Positions 59,901 to 64,000 of a DNA stretch of 64,000 nt are shown one piece after another (the stretch's first letter is position 1; each line of letters begins with the position of its first letter). A program made the position numbers and the translations under genes. A model generated the notes under the pieces. The model worked only from the letters and a program-made list of their open reading frames with translations. It ran no database searches and had not been told where the DNA came from. The stretch covers positions 26,082,240 to 26,146,239 of the forward strand of contig ML679954.1 in NCBI GenBank assembly GCA_007922225.1, given 5' to 3'. This stretch comes from Emydura subglobosa. Lineage: Eukaryota > Chordata > Testudines > Chelidae.

Positions 59901-62900
59901 GTTAAATATTTTTGTTACTGTGGTCAGCAATTATTACTCACGACCTCCAAGGGCTGATCTATTGAGTAAGAAGCTGCCATTTTTATATAGAGGAGTACTA
60001 TGCTCGGAGGGTGAAATCCCAGCCCCATTGATGTTAGCAACAAAGCTCTCGTTGACATCAAACCAGGAGTTTCAGTGTTTTCTGGTGCCACTACACCCAT
60101 GTGCCTCTTAAATGAACATTAAATAAAACATTTTTTAAAAAAATGAATTCTGAGGAAAAAATGACCTGAAAGAAAAAAGTTTGAAGGCAAATTAAAATTC
60201 TGTAAGGCCTTGTATTCTCCAGATACAAATATAACCCAATTTTTGGCTAGTTAACTGAACAATGTTTTAATATATTTTTACATTAATCTTTTAAAATCAT
60301 AATTCATCTTAGAGAGTCTGAGATTTTGACATATAAATGATAGATTGATTTAAAAAAAAACCCCATGAATTAATACTCTATCATTATGTATCACATAGTG
60401 TCCAATCTCTGTTATAAAATGTATTTTCAGGAATGGAGAGAGGAAGGAAGATCTAAAGAGTAGTGTAGGCATGAGTGAATTATTCTGTCTCCTCTCAAGT
60501 GAAGAGAACTGTCATAACGGATCAGACGTCACACATGCATAATGCATATATTTTTTCCTCTCACTGCTTTTTCTGAGTCAAAACTGATTATGATGGGGAA
60601 ATTGAAAGAGAAAATTGTTGAACAATTGAAAATTTCTAAAATATATAGATACAGAAAGTTCTGAATATTATTAAATGCATGAGTTTTATGTTATAAATGA
60701 GAGAACAGCTGTGTGATGTACTGCATTAAGAATGTATACAGACTGGATCTCTTATTTTAAACCAGTGAAGGTCACAGAAGAATCAAATCAATCAAGCTAA
60801 CAAAATTTCCTCATGATGCAAGTTAATCAAAATCAGAGTCCGCTTATCCTCAAGAACACAAACCTCTACACCCAGATTCTGTATCCAGCTGTTTACTGGT
60901 AAAATCCCTTCTATTCCAAAGGGAAAACCACCCTGTGTACTTTTGAGTACAAAATGTTAGCTCATAGTTATTACATCTTTTGACATTAATATAACAAAGA
61001 ACGAAGAGGCCAGATCTTTGGCTCCATTGACCTCAGTAGAGATATACTACTTTAAACCTAATGATCTGCCATAGTGTGTCTGTGTCTTACTGGTATAACT
61101 TTCTCTATATGTGTACAGATGTGCCTCCTCCCCATACCATGCATTGTAATACACATGTACTTTTGTGACAGGTATCAATAAAGTATTAGTTTGGGTCAAG
61201 TCATGGTATATTAATTTAAAATTTTAGGAGAAATCTAAGGCCATTTAAAACTGTGGTCATATTCTAGCCATACCTTTCACAAAAATCATACATTATTGCT
61301 CTTTTGAATCCTCTTGAGCTAACTTTTCAAGTCAACTACTCTTACTTTCGCAGAACCAATTAGTTGATCATAGCAGAAAAGACAATTTAATTTTTAATCT
61401 ATTTTCCCTCTCAAACTGAGATTTAGCCTCTTATGTACAGGCTAACTTTAAAACAAACAAACAACTGGCTTTATTTCTAGTGATGGAATAACCTCAAAAG
61501 TTTCAGTTCTGTATGATTAATCATGATTATCTGAGTCACCCCAGCCAACTGAATCTGCAAAACAGCCAAAGACCAGACCACCTCCACAACATACAATTTT
61601 TAAGTGGACTTAGAGCTCTAGAATGACAGTCCTGGAGATTCATCTATTTTTATCCATAGATGAGGTACTGCCCAGCTGTCAGCACAAGCTCCCCCAGAAT
61701 ATTCCACCAGTCTACCCAAATCCTGAGACTTGGAGAGTTGAGCACTCTGGCTGAGAAGATACAAAACCAAATACCAAAAAATGATATTAAGAACTGCCAA
61801 CACAGAGTTTTTATTCTCTTTTTCCAGCAGGGCTTTTCCTAAAGAATGATCAAGCAGGGGTTTTGGCCTCCAGAACCCAAAGATCACTCAAATTCTTAGC
61901 AGGGATCTGCTGCTGGTTGAAGCCACTTCCATTGAAGCTCTGTGCCTCCATATTGGCTCTGGAACCTCTGCCTCTCCTTGTACAGAAGTTCAGGGAAAGA
62001 GTATAGTAATGCAAGAGAGGGAACAGCTTTAGTAAAGTAAAACACTACACCTAGGGTGATAAGACTGGGAGGAAGCCATTTAGAGCCATTGCCATCCTGC
62101 TGTGGCCATGCATCAAAGGACATGGAAAATAATTAAACTATTTAGTGTATTTATATTATATTTTATTTTATTTTATGAAGCATATTTGTGTGTGGAAGGT
62201 GAAGACTTACTTTATGGAGTGCTTTACAGTAAATCAATATACAGTTGTATATGCAGTTTGTTTAGAGATCTGTACTGCAGCAGAGTGTTAATGGAGGAAT
62301 CATTTAGGGCCAGAATGTGTAACAACTGGGGCGGGGGGACATGCAAAGCTACATCACCTAAGAGGGAAAAACAAGAGGCATTAGGCTATCTCCCCAGTTA
62401 CCAGAGGAGAGTGCAAGTCGCACCTGGCCAGCTCCAGGGGGCAGGACTTTGACTCTGCCATTCCTGTTGGGGCAATTTTCTCCCTCAGGATGCATGGAGA
62501 GAGAAGTCCCTAGGCTTTTCTAAGTGCAAGGACACTGCCTGTCCCTCGCTGTTGCAAAAGGCATCTGGTGTGAAGCTGGGAAGGAGGGATTCTCCTTATA
62601 TTTCCTACCCCATACCAGGCCTGGGCCAACTTAGCTTTTAAATGATCTGGACTGAGTAAATTGAGGAAAAGCAAAGCCTTCTTTTATAGCATAAAACTAA
62701 GCCCCACTGTGAGCTGCCATCTTTAATTGAATAGCTACTTTGCACTGCCAGAATGGTGTAACATAGGGGAGAGTCTTACTCAGAGTATCTAGACTGAATT
62801 TTGGTCTATATTGACTTCAGTGGAATTTAACACCCTATGTTAAATCACTAAGGGTTAAATCCTCCAGTCCTTATTCAGTTAGAACTCATAATTTGTACTT

Positions 62901-63600
62901 GTCTGAGATTAGGATCTCAGGGCATTAATATCTTGCATTCAATTAAACAGGATTTCTGAAATGCACAATGGATTATCAAATTCCTTTCCCAGTATAGGAT
63001 GGACCCTTAGGAAATGAGCATTTCAGTCCTAAAAGCTGTCTCTTAGTAAACATTCTCTATTATTTTTTTTTTAAAGATAGGGAATCCTGTTGTAGCAGGC
63101 TTGAAGGAAACCAAAAGAAAATCCTCATTATATGAAACTGAGTGTGCACAGTACATCTAGTCCTCAGCAGTAGAGAACTATAAAAGGTACATTTTGTATT
63201 CCAAATTGCCTGTGGTGTAATTAATTTTTTTTACATGGGATTACATTCATTTTATTTATACTGCGCAACAGCACTTGGGGTTTGACAGTCTCAGGTTCTG
63301 GATGTACTATCTTGTAAAAGGCCATTATGACTATATTCACACAAAAAGTCACTTGGGCATGCATAACTCAATTTATACACTTTTTAGGGCCTGTTCAACT
63401 TCTCACTTTTTCTGAATAAAAATCAGTCATAGTGTGGCAGGAAAGTAAGTAAGAAAGAATAGCATGCATGTTTATGCCAAATCTTTTGTCTTCATTTAAT
63501 TAGAGCAGTGTGAATAAATGGGCACTGTCAGGTGGAACAGGGCAAAATCTTGGGTTTTACTGGATTAATAGAAAACAGAAACGGTGCTGTTTCTGCACTA
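56960..63600. other. Unassigned, mostly AT-rich sequence
   Basis: I see no gene, LTR or LINE. There is a small CTGCATAGAG triplication near 59380-59420, a GTGAAATCC-type copy near 60010, and short A or T runs. Some of this may be conserved regulatory DNA, but that cannot be told from one sequence. Confidence 0.4.
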
Positions 63601-63889
63601 TGTTAGTCATTTCACTAAAAGGCAATGATTACACATGAAATCTCCTTTTTCCTTCCAGTGCCATTCAGCAGAAAAATATGCAACACTTTTGCCTGCAGGT
63701 CTAGACCCGATGAAAATGCAAAGAGTGGGCCATATTGCATCCATATATAAGGGTGATGGATGGCACAAGAAACCTTGCTCTCTTAAGACTCCCATGCAAT
63801 TGCTGGACATAATGGCAATCCCTTTGCTCCTCTGAGTGCAGGGACTGCTTTCTCTTGGTGGCTCTGTGGGGGATAGAGGAGCAGGTGAG

Positions 63890-64000
63890 ACTATGGCTCT
63901 CCCTGTCCTTTGCACAGACGGGGGGGCAGGCCTGCGGACAGGAGGGTGGGGGGAAAGGAGGGCAATTGCCCAGGGGCTTGGCAATTTAAAAGGGCCTGGG
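63890..64000. repeat. GC-rich repeat-like sequence cut by the window end
   Basis: G-rich sequence ending AAAGGAGGGCAATTGCCCAG then GGCAATTTAAAAGGGCC has the look of the start of a dispersed GC-rich repeat. The boundary is outside the window. Confidence 0.3.

Overview
The window is vertebrate nuclear DNA, AT-rich and mostly non-coding. The repeats point to a turtle, less likely a crocodilian: many CR1 LINE pieces, RTE-type LINE pieces, several endogenous-retrovirus-type LTRs, and abundant short DNA-transposon derivatives that begin and end with a 'GTCTACAC' motif. This assignment rests on repeat style and on one gene, not on a database search.

One gene is supported. It lies on the minus strand and is PLPPR4 (phospholipid phosphatase related 4, also called PRG-1 or LPPR4). 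The first coding exon is at 23156-23233 and the second at 3823-4008. Both junctions have canonical GT/AG sites in phase 0, and together the exons encode the first 88 residues. Intron 1 is about 19.1 kb. Bases 1-3822 are the start of intron 2, and the remaining exons lie beyond base 1. Just upstream of exon 1 (higher coordinates) is a GC-richer 5'-UTR block with a start-stop uORF, then a perfect 12-bp CRE palindrome at 23570-23581. From about 23.6 kb to the end is the upstream flank of PLPPR4, with no exon that I can recognise.

Layout. 1-3822: intron 2 with small MITEs. 4009-23155: intron 1 with MIR-like SINEs, CR1 3' ends, three MITE types and a solo LTR nested inside a MITE. 24.4-26.5 kb: a CR1 LINE interrupted by a 1,028-bp LTR- or TRIM-like insertion with a perfect 5-bp target duplication. 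27.2-31.9 kb: a cluster of LTRs. 32.5-34.9 kb: an RTE LINE carrying a nested CR1, the pair later broken by a micro-inversion of about 1.3 kb. 36-45 kb: two more LTR regions, a near-perfect foldback element and two MITE copies, one of them inside an LTR. 50.0-51.4 kb: two different LINE reverse transcriptases joined in the middle of their fingers/palm region. 51.9-64 kb: mostly unassigned sequence.

I found no operon, CRISPR array, rRNA, intact transposase or intact retroviral gene, and nothing that looks like a novel biological system. The most informative items are the PLPPR4 5' end and the layered record of insertions and the inversion.
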